Assembly (NCBI GenBank): GCA_050248915.1
Contig: JBFWRL010000029.1
Coordinates: 1-42,174 of the forward strand
Direction: 5' to 3'
DNA length: 42,174 nucleotides
DNA from: GCA-2770975 sp050248915
GTDB lineage: Bacteria > Cyanobacteriota > Sericytochromatia > UBA7694
Shown: positions 17,566-26,424 of the stretch, piece after piece
Layout of the letters: each line of letters starts with the position of its first letter
How positions within the stretch are numbered: the first letter of the stretch is position 1
Translations under genes and position numbers: made by a program
Notes under the pieces: model-generated
What the model saw: the letters and a program-made list of their open reading frames with translations, nothing else
Told to the model about the DNA's origin: nothing
Databases searched by the model: none

Positions 17566-18060
17566 TTATTGGGCCAATTCCAGTCTTAAAATCAACCCTT
17601 CATTGTGGTAAATGCGCACCCATTTGCCTTCATGCAGGGGCCCGCCCCAGTATTTGGTCTGATCAAAACCGCAGCGCGGATAGTGCCCATTTCCAAACGG
17701 GTAAGTGAAGGTCTGGCCCTTTAAATCAAACGATTCCCATTTGTGGGATTGCGAAGGATCTTCTCTGAAATGGACAATCTTGCCTTCGCTGATTTGGTAA
17801 ACACCTTTTTTGCGCCAGGAAAGGCATTCGTTTTCTTGGTGGGTCTCGCTCCACTGGGCTGAAATTTCAAGGCTGCAGATTCCAACAAGCAACACGATGA
17901 GCATGGTTTTTTGGTCTTTGTAAGTGGCATCTTCGCTGATCACTGTATAGGCATAGAGCAGGGCACCAAAAGCCAAAGCAAAGAGAAACACCAAGACTGT
18001 GCGCCAGGGAAAGCCTGGACCAGGCTGGTTGAGCAGATCGTAATAGACTGCCGTTTGCAT
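17566..18060 (-). CDS. small membrane-anchored protein of an uncharacterised family
   Basis: Two membrane segments (about residues 18-39 and 52-68) precede a soluble domain of about 90 residues. That domain contains EGKIVHFREDPSQSHKWESFDLKGQTFTY (in two halves, 92-120) and GGPLHEGKWVRI (about 140-151). This resembles a family of bacterial hypothetical proteins in which a ExF-V-GxxFxY core is followed by GGPLxEGxxVRI. The function is unknown. The domain probably faces the periplasm and looks like a small beta-rich sensor or binding domain. The gene stands alone between the phasin-like gene and korB. Confidence 0.7.
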   Translation of the reverse strand: MQTAVYYDLLNQPGPGFPWRTVLVFLFALAFGALLYAYTVISEDATYKDQKTMLIVLLVGICSLEISAQWSETHQENECLSWRKKGVYQISEGKIVHFREDPSQSHKWESFDLKGQTFTYPFGNGHYPRCGFDQTKYWGGPLHEGKWVRIYHNEGLILRLELAQ

Positions 18061-18112
18061 ATTTAACTCCCCATCTCTCTCCGGTGTTTCAATTATTCCC
18101 GAAAATTGCCAA

Positions 18113-18145
18113 GAAAAAACCCCCTCAAAGACTGAGAGGGTTGGG
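18113..18145 (-). terminator. terminator after korB
   Basis: On the minus strand CCCTC (18136-18140) pairs with GAGGG (18122-18126), followed by GG and TTTTTT (plus strand 18114-18119). It lies about 16 bases past the korB stop. Confidence 0.6.
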
Positions 18146-18156
18146 GTGAGCGGGTT

Positions 18157-19218
18157 TTAGCCCATCATTGCGGACATAATTCCATTGAATTGCTCTTCAC
18201 TCACGCGCAATTCGCTCTCCCCGAGACCATAAATGGCGCTCTCTGGCAGGTTTAAGACCTGTTCAAAGGAAGGCTTGTCGGGGTTGTGGTAGATCAATCC
18301 GGTCAAGAGCAATTGCTCGCCCCGCGATTCCTGCACCAGACGCATGGCCTCGACCCGGTTGGTGGGGTCGTAGTTATTGTCGAGCTTTTTCAGGGAGAGG
18401 TGTGAGCCGTCGTGCAGCTTTACATCCACTCTGTTGCCCGCTTCGTAATCCACGTCGATTTCTTCGTAATAGGGAATAAAGTCGATCTCTTGCAGGGGCT
18501 TGTCGTGGTCTTTGACAAAGTCATAACTTTTGGTTGAGCCCTCGTGATCGTTGAAGGTCACACAGGGGCTGATCACGTCAATCACGGCGGTGCCTTTGTG
18601 TGAAAAGGCGGCTTGAATCAGGGGTACCAACTGTTTTTTGTCGCCCGAAAACGAGCGGGCCACAAAGCCGCAGCCGAGTTCGACGGCCAGACCGCAGAGG
18701 TCAATGGCTTCAAAGGGATTTTCAACCCCTTTTTTCAGCACAGAGCCGATGTCTGCGGTGGCTGAGAACTGGCCCTTGGTCAGACCATAGACGCCATTGT
18801 TTTCGATGATATACACCATATCCACGTTGCGGCGGATTAAATGTACAAACTGGCCCATGCCGATGCTGGCGGTGTCGCCGTCGCCGCTCACGGCCAGACC
18901 AACCAAATTGTGGTTGGCAATCAAAGCGCCGGTGGCAATGGAGGGCATGCGACCGTGGACCGTGTTAACGGCGTGGGCCTTGGAAATAAAATAAGCGGGG
19001 GTTTTGCTGGAGCAGCCAATGCCACTGAATTTACCCAGGGTAACGGGATCAATGCCCGCATCGTAGGCGGCCTGGATAATGTGGTTGGAAATGGCGTTGT
19101 GGCCGCAACCCGCACAGAGGGTTGTGGGGCCACCCTTGTAATCCTCGCGGGTCAGACCAATGCGGTTGGTCTTGGGAGCGGGTTTGGCAGGTTTTGCTTC
19201 GGTTGCTGTATCAGACAT
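18157..19218 (-). CDS. korB: 2-oxoacid:ferredoxin oxidoreductase, beta subunit
   Basis: The beta subunit binds thiamine pyrophosphate and takes part in ferredoxin-linked oxidation (or reductive synthesis) of 2-oxoacids, most likely 2-oxoglutarate. It shows CAGCGH and GIGCSS, early cysteine motifs typical of the family, and a TPP site of GDGDTASIG followed about 25 residues later by ENNGVYGLTKGQ. The ATG at 19218 is preferred; an in-frame GTG at 19230 lies almost on top of the AAGGAA. It overlaps the end of korA by eight bases. The first 20 residues are Lys/Pro/Ala-rich. No delta-type ferredoxin subunit is adjacent, as expected for the two-subunit form. Confidence 0.94.
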   Translation of the reverse strand: MSDTATEAKPAKPAPKTNRIGLTREDYKGGPTTLCAGCGHNAISNHIIQAAYDAGIDPVTLGKFSGIGCSSKTPAYFISKAHAVNTVHGRMPSIATGALIANHNLVGLAVSGDGDTASIGMGQFVHLIRRNVDMVYIIENNGVYGLTKGQFSATADIGSVLKKGVENPFEAIDLCGLAVELGCGFVARSFSGDKKQLVPLIQAAFSHKGTAVIDVISPCVTFNDHEGSTKSYDFVKDHDKPLQEIDFIPYYEEIDVDYEAGNRVDVKLHDGSHLSLKKLDNNYDPTNRVEAMRLVQESRGEQLLLTGLIYHNPDKPSFEQVLNLPESAIYGLGESELRVSEEQFNGIMSAMMG

Positions 19219-21022
19219 GGGCCAGTTCACTTCCTTTTTCCAGTTTCAGCACTGCAGAGACAATGGTGTTGGCATCTAAAAAGCTGCCGTTAAAATGGCA
19301 AATCGAACGCAGACGGGGCGCCAGATCCGGGAAGGTGGCAGCCAGAATGCTCCGCATCTGACCATCGCGGTTTTGCTCAACCACATAGCAGTGGGTGTGT
19401 TTGGTGATAAATTCTTCGACTTCCGCGTGGGCGGGCAATGAGCGAATGCGCAGAGAGTCGGGCTGAAGGCCCTGTTCTGCAAGCAGGTCCAGCGCTTCTT
19501 CCATCGGCCAACGGGTCGAGCCAAAGTGGATCAGACCAATCTCAGAGGGTTTCTCGGCCAGGGTCAAAACGGGAGCCGGCAGCCATTGTTGGGCTCCCTC
19601 AAACTTGCGTGCGATGCGCTCCATGCCCGCTTCCCAATCGCCAGGATCTTCACTGTATTTGGCCTGGGCGTTGTGGCCCGAGCCGCGGGTGAAATAAGGC
19701 GCTTTTTCATTGCGGGTGCCCGGCAGGGTGCGGTAGGGAATCCCGTCGCCATCGACATCGGCATAGCGGCCAAAGCTCTCGACTTTTTCCAGAGCTTCGG
19801 CGTTGAGTACCTTGCCACGGGCATAAGGCTGGTCGGGATATTTAAACGGTTTGCTCATCCAGGTATTCATGCCCAGATCCAGCTCGCTCATCACAAACAC
19901 AGGGGTTTGCATTTGTTCTGCCAGATCAAAGGCCTGCTGACCCATTTCGTAACACTCGTCCATCGAGCTGGGGAAAAGCAGGGGGTGTTGGGTGTCGCCG
20001 TGGGAGAGGTAATAGGTCGAAAGCAGGTCACCCTGAGAGTTGCGGGTGGGCAAGCCGGTACTGGGGCCCATGCGCTGAACATTGACGATCACGGCGGGAA
20101 TTTCGGTGAAATAACCGTAGCCGGTCAATTCAGCCATCAGCGAAATGCCAGGACCCGAGGTGGCGGTCATGGCGCGGGCACCGGCCCAACCGGCACCGAT
20201 CACCATGCCCAAGGCGGCAATTTCGTCTTCGGCTTGAATGGCGGCATAGCGATTGTGGCCCGTCACCGGGTCGTGGCGGAATTTTTCAAAATAGCCGATC
20301 AGGCTCTCACAGACGCTGCTGGAGGGGGTGATCGGATACCAGGAGAGGAAGGTGCAACCACCCATCAGGGCACCCAGTGCGGAGGCGGTATTGCCTTCGA
20401 TCAGGATCTTGTCAGCGGTGGCGTTCATGGTTTGCAATTGGAAAGGATCTTTTTTCTCCAGGTTTTCAGCGGCCCAGGCGCGGCCGACTTCAATGGCGTT
20501 GGCGTTGAGCTCGACCACTTTTTCTTTTTTGCCAAACTGTTTGCGCACAGCTTTGTCGATGGCTGCCGAGTCGAGATTGAGCAAATGGGCAAGCACGCCC
20601 ACATAGATCATGTTCACGACTTTTTTCTTGAGTTTGACGTTATCGGTGGCTTTGTTAACCAGGGCCGTGAAGGGAATACCATAGTTGATATGGTCTTCGC
20701 GCAGGGCATGATCGAGTTTCATGCCCGTATCGTGGATCACCACAGCACCGGGGCGCAGGCCGCGGATATCGCTGTAGACGGTATCGGTGTTCATCAGCAC
20801 CACGATATCGTTTTCTTTTTTGCTGGCTTGGTAGCCTTTGTGGTGCGCCCGAATGGTGTACCAAGTAGGCAGGCCAGCAATATTGGAGGGGAAAAGGTTT
20901 TTGGCTGCAACCGGGATGCCCATATTAAAAATGGAACGCATCAGAATCAGGTTGGCAGACTGACTGCCTGTGCCGTTGACGGTGGCAATCTGGATGTTTA
21001 CGTCGTTGATTTGTGGATTCAT
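19211..21022 (-). CDS. korA: 2-oxoacid:ferredoxin oxidoreductase, alpha subunit (gamma-alpha fusion)
   Basis: Residues 10-190 form the gamma domain (IATVNGTGSQSANLILMRS at the start). A linker joins this to the pyrimidine-binding domain of the alpha subunit (about 205-400, with GNTASALGALMGG, WYPITPSSSVCESL and TATSGPGISLM), followed by the remaining alpha domains. A gamma-alpha fusion of about 600 residues with a separate beta subunit is the usual KorAB type. Pyruvate or another 2-oxoacid remains possible as substrate. GGAG lies seven bases before the ATG. korA and korB are coupled by an eight-base overlap. A structured non-coding element lies about 100 bases upstream (21121-21272). Confidence 0.95.
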   Translation of the reverse strand: MNPQINDVNIQIATVNGTGSQSANLILMRSIFNMGIPVAAKNLFPSNIAGLPTWYTIRAHHKGYQASKKENDIVVLMNTDTVYSDIRGLRPGAVVIHDTGMKLDHALREDHINYGIPFTALVNKATDNVKLKKKVVNMIYVGVLAHLLNLDSAAIDKAVRKQFGKKEKVVELNANAIEVGRAWAAENLEKKDPFQLQTMNATADKILIEGNTASALGALMGGCTFLSWYPITPSSSVCESLIGYFEKFRHDPVTGHNRYAAIQAEDEIAALGMVIGAGWAGARAMTATSGPGISLMAELTGYGYFTEIPAVIVNVQRMGPSTGLPTRNSQGDLLSTYYLSHGDTQHPLLFPSSMDECYEMGQQAFDLAEQMQTPVFVMSELDLGMNTWMSKPFKYPDQPYARGKVLNAEALEKVESFGRYADVDGDGIPYRTLPGTRNEKAPYFTRGSGHNAQAKYSEDPGDWEAGMERIARKFEGAQQWLPAPVLTLAEKPSEIGLIHFGSTRWPMEEALDLLAEQGLQPDSLRIRSLPAHAEVEEFITKHTHCYVVEQNRDGQMRSILAATFPDLAPRLRSICHFNGSFLDANTIVSAVLKLEKGSELAHV

Positions 21023-21120
21023 GGAAACTCCAAAAGGGGGGAAGAATGTCTAATACACAGTTGACCACAGGCCTTATCCAGGCGTCCAGTTCTTAGATCT
21101 GGTTCGACATTAAATAATAT

Positions 21121-21272
21121 TAAGCGCTTCTAGCTTCGCCTGCGGCGATGCGTAGAAGGCGCTTACGCGGAGCTAGCCAGGAAAGCCTTGTAGCGCAGGT
21201 CAGAATCGGTGAAGCCGCAGCTTAGAGAGTGCTTATGCAAAGCTCGCCGTTGGCTCTGCTAGAAGCTCTTAG
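21121..21272. repeat. structured extragenic element with imperfect inverted ends
   Basis: The left part is a long hairpin: TAAGCGC-TTCTA (21121-21132) pairs with TAGAAGGCGCTTA (21153-21165) with one bulged base. An inner TCGCC-TGC-GGCGA stem lies at 21136-21148. The right end GGCTCTGCTAGAAGCTCTTAG (split: 21252-21262 and 21263-21272) is complementary to the left end at about 16 of 21 positions, including GCTTCTAGC/GCTAGAAGC. This makes the block look like a small non-autonomous mobile or REP-like element. I saw no target duplication. It lies in the 397-base gap between korA and the next gene; in the rest of that gap I see only the korA ribosome-binding site. Confidence 0.5.
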
Positions 21273-21419
21273 TTGCCCTCATTGCTCCAGCCCAGGCTGG
21301 CCATTTCTTGCTCGCTTGTTTTTAAGAAGAATACAAAGAGCAGGCTTTGGATTCATTTTTAGTGTTCTTTGATTGGGCGGCTGCTTAAAGAACGCTCTGG
21401 CTGTGGGGGCTCCGGGCGG

Positions 21420-22112
21420 TTATTGAGCCAAAAAATTTGCGCGGTAAATGACAAAGAAAGTTTGATAGGGCTTGTATCCCTTTTCACCTTCCCTGTAGGC
21501 CCCATCTTCATCATATTGAGTCATGACACAATAGACAAAGTGTTTGCCCTGAAAAAACGTTTCCTGCGTTTCATATTCCCCCCCCTTTTCCTCTTTGACC
21601 AAAACGGCCTGCTTAAAATCGTCTGCCAATGTCTGCCCCAAAGCAGAAGCTAAAAACTGCTGAGCTTGTGTCGAATCTTGTTGCCAAATATTGGGCAGCA
21701 AAAAGCGTTGCTCTTTGAGAGGGTAATTGGGGTTGTTTTGGACAAGCCAGAGTTGAATAAAATCAGGGGTCTTAGCGGTTTTGTTTTGAAACGAGATCTG
21801 CAAATTGAGTGCTTGGCCCGTTGCAATCTCCTGGCTGCTAAAAATAGAGGGCTGCATGCGGGTTTCTACTTTTGGCGGGGCCTTAAAAAAGGGATGTTTT
21901 GCAAACCAGGCCTGGGCTTGTTCTAAATTCCAAGCCGTATACAAATCAGGGGTTGTGGGTGTCTTCACTTGAGCCAATTGAAAGCTTGTTCCAGGGACTG
22001 AAACCACTTGCTTGGCAGGCGTGGCTTGGGCGGGTGAGTCTGCAAAAAATAGACAGATAGCCAAGGCCAAGATGTGCCACTCACTTATTTTGTTTTTGGG
22101 GGTGGAAGTCAT
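21420..22112 (-). CDS. secreted protein of unknown function
   Basis: A signal peptide ends near DSPAQA-TPA (about residue 31). The 200-residue mature part has no family I recognise. It has a mixed alpha/beta pattern, a beta-rich centre (ALNLQISFQNKTAKTPDFIQLWLVQ) and a single cysteine near the end. The ribosome-binding site is strong (GAAGGAG, about eight bases before the ATG) and a good promoter lies upstream. Codon use is slightly more AT-rich than in korA. It is probably periplasmic and monocistronic. Confidence 0.7.
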   Translation of the reverse strand: MTSTPKNKISEWHILALAICLFFADSPAQATPAKQVVSVPGTSFQLAQVKTPTTPDLYTAWNLEQAQAWFAKHPFFKAPPKVETRMQPSIFSSQEIATGQALNLQISFQNKTAKTPDFIQLWLVQNNPNYPLKEQRFLLPNIWQQDSTQAQQFLASALGQTLADDFKQAVLVKEEKGGEYETQETFFQGKHFVYCVMTQYDEDGAYREGEKGYKPYQTFFVIYRANFLAQ

Positions 22113-22151
22113 TTGTCAGGCTCCTTCAACAAAATTTCTGTTAGAGATAAT

Positions 22152-22181
22152 ATTTTAATCTATCTGCTCAAATTGTGTCAA
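22152..22181 (-). promoter_or_regulatory. promoter of the secreted-protein gene
   Basis: On the minus strand TTGACA (22176-22181) and TAAAAT (22152-22157) are separated by 18 bases, about 40 bases before the start codon. The surrounding DNA is AT-rich. Confidence 0.6.
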
Positions 22182-22276
22182 AAAAACATAATTTTCGCAT
22201 ACATATTGATGAGTATGGGTATTTTGACGGCTGACTCTTTTTTCTGTCGATGGCGGGGGTAAAGTCACCGATTACA

Positions 22277-23167
22277 CTAACCCCCCAAGCGCAGCTCAGC
22301 ATCCAATGCGTTGGGTTGCTGGGGCAAATAGTGACGTTGGATCTGCTCAGCCAAGATGGCGCACTCTTTTTCAAAGCTCACAATTACCAAGTCTTGAAGT
22401 GGTGTTTGGCGTTGCAGCAAGGCGTTTTCGCCAGCCAGAATTTTTTTGACTTTGTATTCCAGGGCGGCATTGGCGCGGGTGTGAAAGATCTCGCCATAGG
22501 GGTGGGCCATGTGTTCGGCCCAGGCCTCGCCCAAAAAGACCATCGGAATGCCTGCGACCAGGCCGCGCAGGGCGTATTCAACATCTTCTTCGCCCCAATA
22601 TTCAAAGGCCTCATCGAGGGGGCCGAGTTGCTCCCAGGTGGCGCGGTTAAGGGCAAAGTGGTGGCCCCCCGCCAGGGTATGGGGGGCGTGGGCCAGAGTG
22701 GGGTTGAGAAAGAGTTCTGTTGTGCTGCGGGGGAAGAAGCGAAAGTCGAGCCAATTGACCTGGATATCTGGAAACCAGAGTGAAGGGGCCTTGACGCTTT
22801 TGCGGCAGCCGACATAGCCCCAAAAGGTGGCTTTGGGGCGTGCGTTCAGGGCTGCGGCATAATGGGCCAGAGCGTGGGGATTCAGCAGCACATCACCATT
22901 GGCAAAGACCAAGCCCGCTGTTTGGCTCAAGGCCGCGCCCAGATTGCGGGAGCGCGAGAGATTGTAATCAGCCGTGCGCCAGTGGTATTCGAGTCGGGGC
23001 CAAAGGCCTTCAAATTCAGCCAAGACAGCTTGCATACCTTCAGAGCCGTCGTCGATCACCAGCACTTCTGCCGGGGAAAGGGTTTGGGCCCGCAAGGCCA
23101 AAAGGCAATGACGCAGGTGGTTTTGGCGACCTGCAGAGGTGGCAATGATCAGGCTGAGGGGTATCAT
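22277..23167 (-). CDS. GT2-family glycosyltransferase
   Basis: It shows the GT-A opening PLSLIIATSAGRQNHLRHCLLAL, a VLVIDDGS nucleotide-binding stretch (about 36-43), and FANGD (about 88-92) at the place of the DxD metal motif. WGEEDVEYALR (about 190-200) is typical of the galactosyltransferase/chondroitin-synthase-like branch of GT2, where the acidic residues help bind acceptor or act as base. The 296 residues contain no membrane segment, so it is a soluble or peripheral cytoplasmic enzyme. The sugar and acceptor are unknown. It is divergent from the His-rich protein gene and has no other polysaccharide genes next to it. Confidence 0.88.
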   Translation of the reverse strand: MIPLSLIIATSAGRQNHLRHCLLALRAQTLSPAEVLVIDDGSEGMQAVLAEFEGLWPRLEYHWRTADYNLSRSRNLGAALSQTAGLVFANGDVLLNPHALAHYAAALNARPKATFWGYVGCRKSVKAPSLWFPDIQVNWLDFRFFPRSTTELFLNPTLAHAPHTLAGGHHFALNRATWEQLGPLDEAFEYWGEEDVEYALRGLVAGIPMVFLGEAWAEHMAHPYGEIFHTRANAALEYKVKKILAGENALLQRQTPLQDLVIVSFEKECAILAEQIQRHYLPQQPNALDAELRLGG

Positions 23168-23202
23168 GGCATTAGCTTATCAAAAATTTTCAGCCCGTGG
23201 GC

Positions 23203-23231
23203 TTTACATTCCAGCTGCTGGAAAGTTTATC
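23203..23231 (+). promoter_or_regulatory. possible promoter with a palindrome in the spacer
   Basis: TTTACA (23203-23208) and TTTATC (23226-23231) are 17 bases apart. The spacer begins with TTCCAG-CTG-CTGGAA (23209-23223), a perfect inverted repeat that could be an operator for the His-rich outer-membrane protein gene. The -10 box is weak. Confidence 0.35.
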
Positions 23232-23272
23232 CTGAAATGAGATGTATTTACAACAGGAGAATCTTGATACCC

Positions 23273-24682
23273 ATGTTTAAAACCAACATCCTATCACTCA
23301 CCTTGGCTGCCAGCTTCAGCACTGCAGCCCCAGTCTGGGCCCAAACCCACCAACATGCCCCTGCAGAAAATCCCCCCCAGACAGAAATGACCCACGCTGG
23401 CCATGACGCTCACGCCAATCCTGTCACCCATGCCCTGATGCAGCGCGCCCGCACCTTGGGTTCGGGCACCAGTTTAATTCCTCAGGAAAGTCCCATGCGT
23501 ATGTGGAGTCTCGATAGCGGCAATTGGCTCTGGATGTTACACGGCGATCTGGTCGCTGGCTATAACCAACAGGGGGGGGCCCGTGGCGCACAGACCTGGG
23601 CGGCTGAGAACTGGGCCATGGCGATGGGATCTGGCCAGCTCGGCCCTGGCATTCTCGATTTGCGGGCCATGTTTAGCCTGGAGGCCCTGACCCTGCCGCC
23701 GGGCGGCACCCCCGAACTCTTTCAGACCGGAGAGACTTACCAGAATAAACCCCTGCGCGACAGACAGCACCCCCACGACCTGCTGATGGAGTTGGCGGCC
23801 CGTTACACCTATCAGCCCAGTGCTGATCTGAACTTCTTTGCCTATGCCGGTCTGGCCGGAGAGCCCGCTTTGGGGCCCTCGGCTTTTATGCACAGGCCTT
23901 CTAGCGCCGACAATCACTGGGCTCCACTCTCTCATCATTTGCAAGACGCTACACATATCAGCTACGGCGTGGGCACTTTGGGCGCGCGTTGGCAAATGTT
24001 TCAGCTTGAAGCCTCTCTATTTAACGGGCGGGAACCGGATGAAAATCGTTTTAATATTGACTTTGGCCCGCTCGATTCCTGGTCGACCCGCTTGAGTTGG
24101 ATTCCCTCCGACAATTGGGTGGCCCAAGTCTCTTATGGCCAACTCAATGAGCCCGAAGCCTTGACGCCGGGAGATGTTCACCGCACAACGGCCTCCCTCA
24201 CCCACGTCACCCCGCTGGGAGCGGGTCTGCTCTCAAGCACTGCAATTTGGGGCATGAATCAAGAGTTTCACGGGGAGAGCCGGATCTTAAACAGCTTTGG
24301 TCTGGAAAGCCAATACGATTGGGATCAGCAGCGCAACCACGTCTATGGCCGCCTCGAAGTGGTAGATAAATCCGGACTGGACTTGGTTGGCAGCACAGAA
24401 GCAGACCACCACAATTTGCAGCGTATTACGGCTTTGACTCTGGGTGGCATTCGCGAATTGGACTGGAGTGAACATTTTGACCTCGGGCTCGGTGCCGATG
24501 CCAGTCTGTATTTTGGCGATGCCCAAGTACGCCAGACCTATGGCGAAATGCCCTATGGCTTTCGTGTGTATCTGCGCCTGCGTCCGCCCACGATGCAACA
24601 TCCGAGCCCTGCTGCTTCTCCGGCTCCAAGTGAGCCCAACTCATGGATTTTACCCGCTGAAGAAGGTGAGCACAGCCATTAA
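23273..24682 (+). CDS. exported His-rich protein, probable outer-membrane barrel
   Basis: The chosen ATG gives a clear signal peptide (MFKTNILSLTLAASF, ending near PVWAQ). AGGAG lies 13 bases upstream; a TTG three codons earlier is also possible. After a His-rich segment (HQHAPAENPPQTEMTHAGHDAHA) the sequence is a series of amphipathic, aromatic-rich strands over about 400 residues, ending in YGFRVYLRLR and a HSH tail. It matches a widespread hypothetical family I recall with the signatures DRQHPHDLxMELA, GEPALGPxAFMHR and SxRLSxxPxxNW. The barrel location and metal (copper) association are inferences. The stop shares TTAA with the convergent gene. Confidence 0.78.
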   Translation: MFKTNILSLTLAASFSTAAPVWAQTHQHAPAENPPQTEMTHAGHDAHANPVTHALMQRARTLGSGTSLIPQESPMRMWSLDSGNWLWMLHGDLVAGYNQQGGARGAQTWAAENWAMAMGSGQLGPGILDLRAMFSLEALTLPPGGTPELFQTGETYQNKPLRDRQHPHDLLMELAARYTYQPSADLNFFAYAGLAGEPALGPSAFMHRPSSADNHWAPLSHHLQDATHISYGVGTLGARWQMFQLEASLFNGREPDENRFNIDFGPLDSWSTRLSWIPSDNWVAQVSYGQLNEPEALTPGDVHRTTASLTHVTPLGAGLLSSTAIWGMNQEFHGESRILNSFGLESQYDWDQQRNHVYGRLEVVDKSGLDLVGSTEADHHNLQRITALTLGGIRELDWSEHFDLGLGADASLYFGDAQVRQTYGEMPYGFRVYLRLRPPTMQHPSPAASPAPSEPNSWILPAEEGEHSH

Positions 24683-26424
24683 GTCTCAGTTGTATTTGGC
24701 TCAGATCCCCAGCGGCTTTCGAGCCGGGCCAGCGCTCCCTTGAGCTGCCGCCACTGATCTTTGCGCAGACGTTTGAGCAACGAAGGGCGGGCCTTTTCAA
24801 CCAGGGCCCGCACCTTTGCCAGCGTCTCAGCATTGCCGTGGCGGCTGGCCATTTCCAGGATCTCGGTATTTTCCAAATGGTGGCGGGAATATTCAAACCA
24901 GCCGGGGTCACGCGGCGGTTTGATCAGGTCATATTCTGCATCAGCGGGCAAATTCAGGAGCGGATCACGCTGAAAGGTGTCGAGCAAAATATGAATCAGA
25001 TCAGGCTGGGCCTGTATTTTAAACAGCCGCAAAAAAGCCCCGATCAAATGCCAATGATCATACTGGCCCGGGTCATAGCCACTGGGAGAAATGACATTCA
25101 GGCCCGAACGCTGGGGATCCAAGGCCAGAAAAATCCGGGCCAATGCAGGCAATAAAGCCGAAAGTGTCTCGGCACGGCCAGGCAAAGCCAGGGCTTCAAA
25201 CACATACTGAAAAAACCAGTGTTGAAAATCATGGACATACGGGCAAAGCCGTATTGTGGGATCGGCTTGAGAGTTGGTCCTGTCCTGAGCGTAGCGCCGG
25301 GCCCATTCAACTTCACCTTCCAGCCAGGCTATCACCCGCTCAACGGGCAGAGGCCAATCGGGCCAGTGGCGGTTGAGTCGCTCCACGACTTTATAAGCGA
25401 GGCTGACCGCGGATTGGCGTGCCAAAGCGGCATCGATCAAGGCAAAGATGGCCTCGGCCACAGCCGCCGAGGGCTGAATTAGCAATAAATCTACAGTCAA
25501 AACCACGAGCCTCTCGCCATCTTCAGGAGAGCCAATTCCTCGGTACAAAACAGGCAGCAACTCCAGCAGCGGGCGCTGCAAATCTGGGGCCAATTTCAGC
25601 TCATGTGTCAGCATCAGGGCCTTTTTCCAATACACAGCTTGGTAAACAGTACCCGGAATAAACGGCGCCTCTTTGCCCGAAAGCTGGCAGCGAAAATCCA
25701 AAGCCAAAGTCAGACATTGGACCTGAATGGCGCGGGGATAATCGCTTAAACTCCCCAATGCTGCCAGCGGCACTGGGGTGTACGGCAAAGCCAACCAACG
25801 CTCAAATTCTTGATAGACACAGGGGTCTTGGCTATAACCCAAAATCTGTAAACACCCGGCTTGCACCCAAGGCGACCAGAATTCAAGTTGGGCATAGAGT
25901 CGGGGCCGCAGTTCAGACCAAGGCAGAGCGGCAATCAGATTGTGGGCAATCACAGGCTCAACATTCCCGCCGAGCCAGCGCTTTAAAAAAGCCTGAAAAA
26001 CCAAATCGGGGGGCAGGCCTTGCAAAATCGGGCCACTTCCCGGCCAACGGGCCTGAGCCACAACCCAGGCCAAAATCCGCTCAGGGTGGCGCGGTAGCAG
26101 AGCAGCAGCCACTTTCAGGCGCAACTCCCGGCGCTCCAGCTTAAAGGTCAGCCAGTCCAAAAGGTCAGCATCTGCTGATGGACAGTGCAAAAGTTGATCG
26201 AGAATCGCCTCGCGACAGTTCCGGCGGCGGCTCAAATGGGAGAGTAAAAAGAGCCCTACTTCAACCAAAGCAGGGGCTTTAATAGCGGCAGCAGCAATCG
26301 GCACGCTGAGAAAAGCCTGCAAGAGTCGCTGGCGAGATTCGGAATGGGCCCAGATCGCCTGTAAATGCTGGTAACGGGCAGGGGCTGAGCAATCAGAACT
26401 CAAGAGTCTCGCCAGAACATCCAT
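24679..26424 (-). CDS. helical-repeat protein of unknown function
   Basis: The 581-residue product is almost all helix, rich in Leu, Ala and Arg, with repeated Leu-rich helix pairs. This suggests a HEAT- or ARM-like solenoid that binds other proteins. No catalytic motif or signal peptide is seen. The ATG at 26424 is chosen because GGAGG lies six bases upstream; an open extension back to 26514 has no such site. Around residues 378-397 the gene carries a palindrome plus repeat-like DNA (25237-25296) that may be an in-frame insertion. The stop overlaps that of the convergent gene. Confidence 0.72.
   Translation of the reverse strand: MDVLARLLSSDCSAPARYQHLQAIWAHSESRQRLLQAFLSVPIAAAAIKAPALVEVGLFLLSHLSRRRNCREAILDQLLHCPSADADLLDWLTFKLERRELRLKVAAALLPRHPERILAWVVAQARWPGSGPILQGLPPDLVFQAFLKRWLGGNVEPVIAHNLIAALPWSELRPRLYAQLEFWSPWVQAGCLQILGYSQDPCVYQEFERWLALPYTPVPLAALGSLSDYPRAIQVQCLTLALDFRCQLSGKEAPFIPGTVYQAVYWKKALMLTHELKLAPDLQRPLLELLPVLYRGIGSPEDGERLVVLTVDLLLIQPSAAVAEAIFALIDAALARQSAVSLAYKVVERLNRHWPDWPLPVERVIAWLEGEVEWARRYAQDRTNSQADPTIRLCPYVHDFQHWFFQYVFEALALPGRAETLSALLPALARIFLALDPQRSGLNVISPSGYDPGQYDHWHLIGAFLRLFKIQAQPDLIHILLDTFQRDPLLNLPADAEYDLIKPPRDPGWFEYSRHHLENTEILEMASRHGNAETLAKVRALVEKARPSLLKRLRKDQWRQLKGALARLESRWGSEPNTTET

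Noticed and set aside
19526..21064. A 512-codon open frame on the plus strand
   Set aside because: It lies antisense to korA, which has all family motifs. The frame is open because of korA codon usage; its translation is Gly/His-rich without family signatures.
21061..21420. A tRNA or other known RNA gene in the gap upstream of korA
   Set aside because: GGTTCGA at 21101 recalls a T-loop, but no acceptor or anticodon arms can be formed around it.
22862..23272. An upstream extension of the His-rich outer-membrane protein
   Set aside because: The extension is antisense to the GT2 gene and would bury the signal peptide. The ATG at 23273 gives a normal signal sequence.
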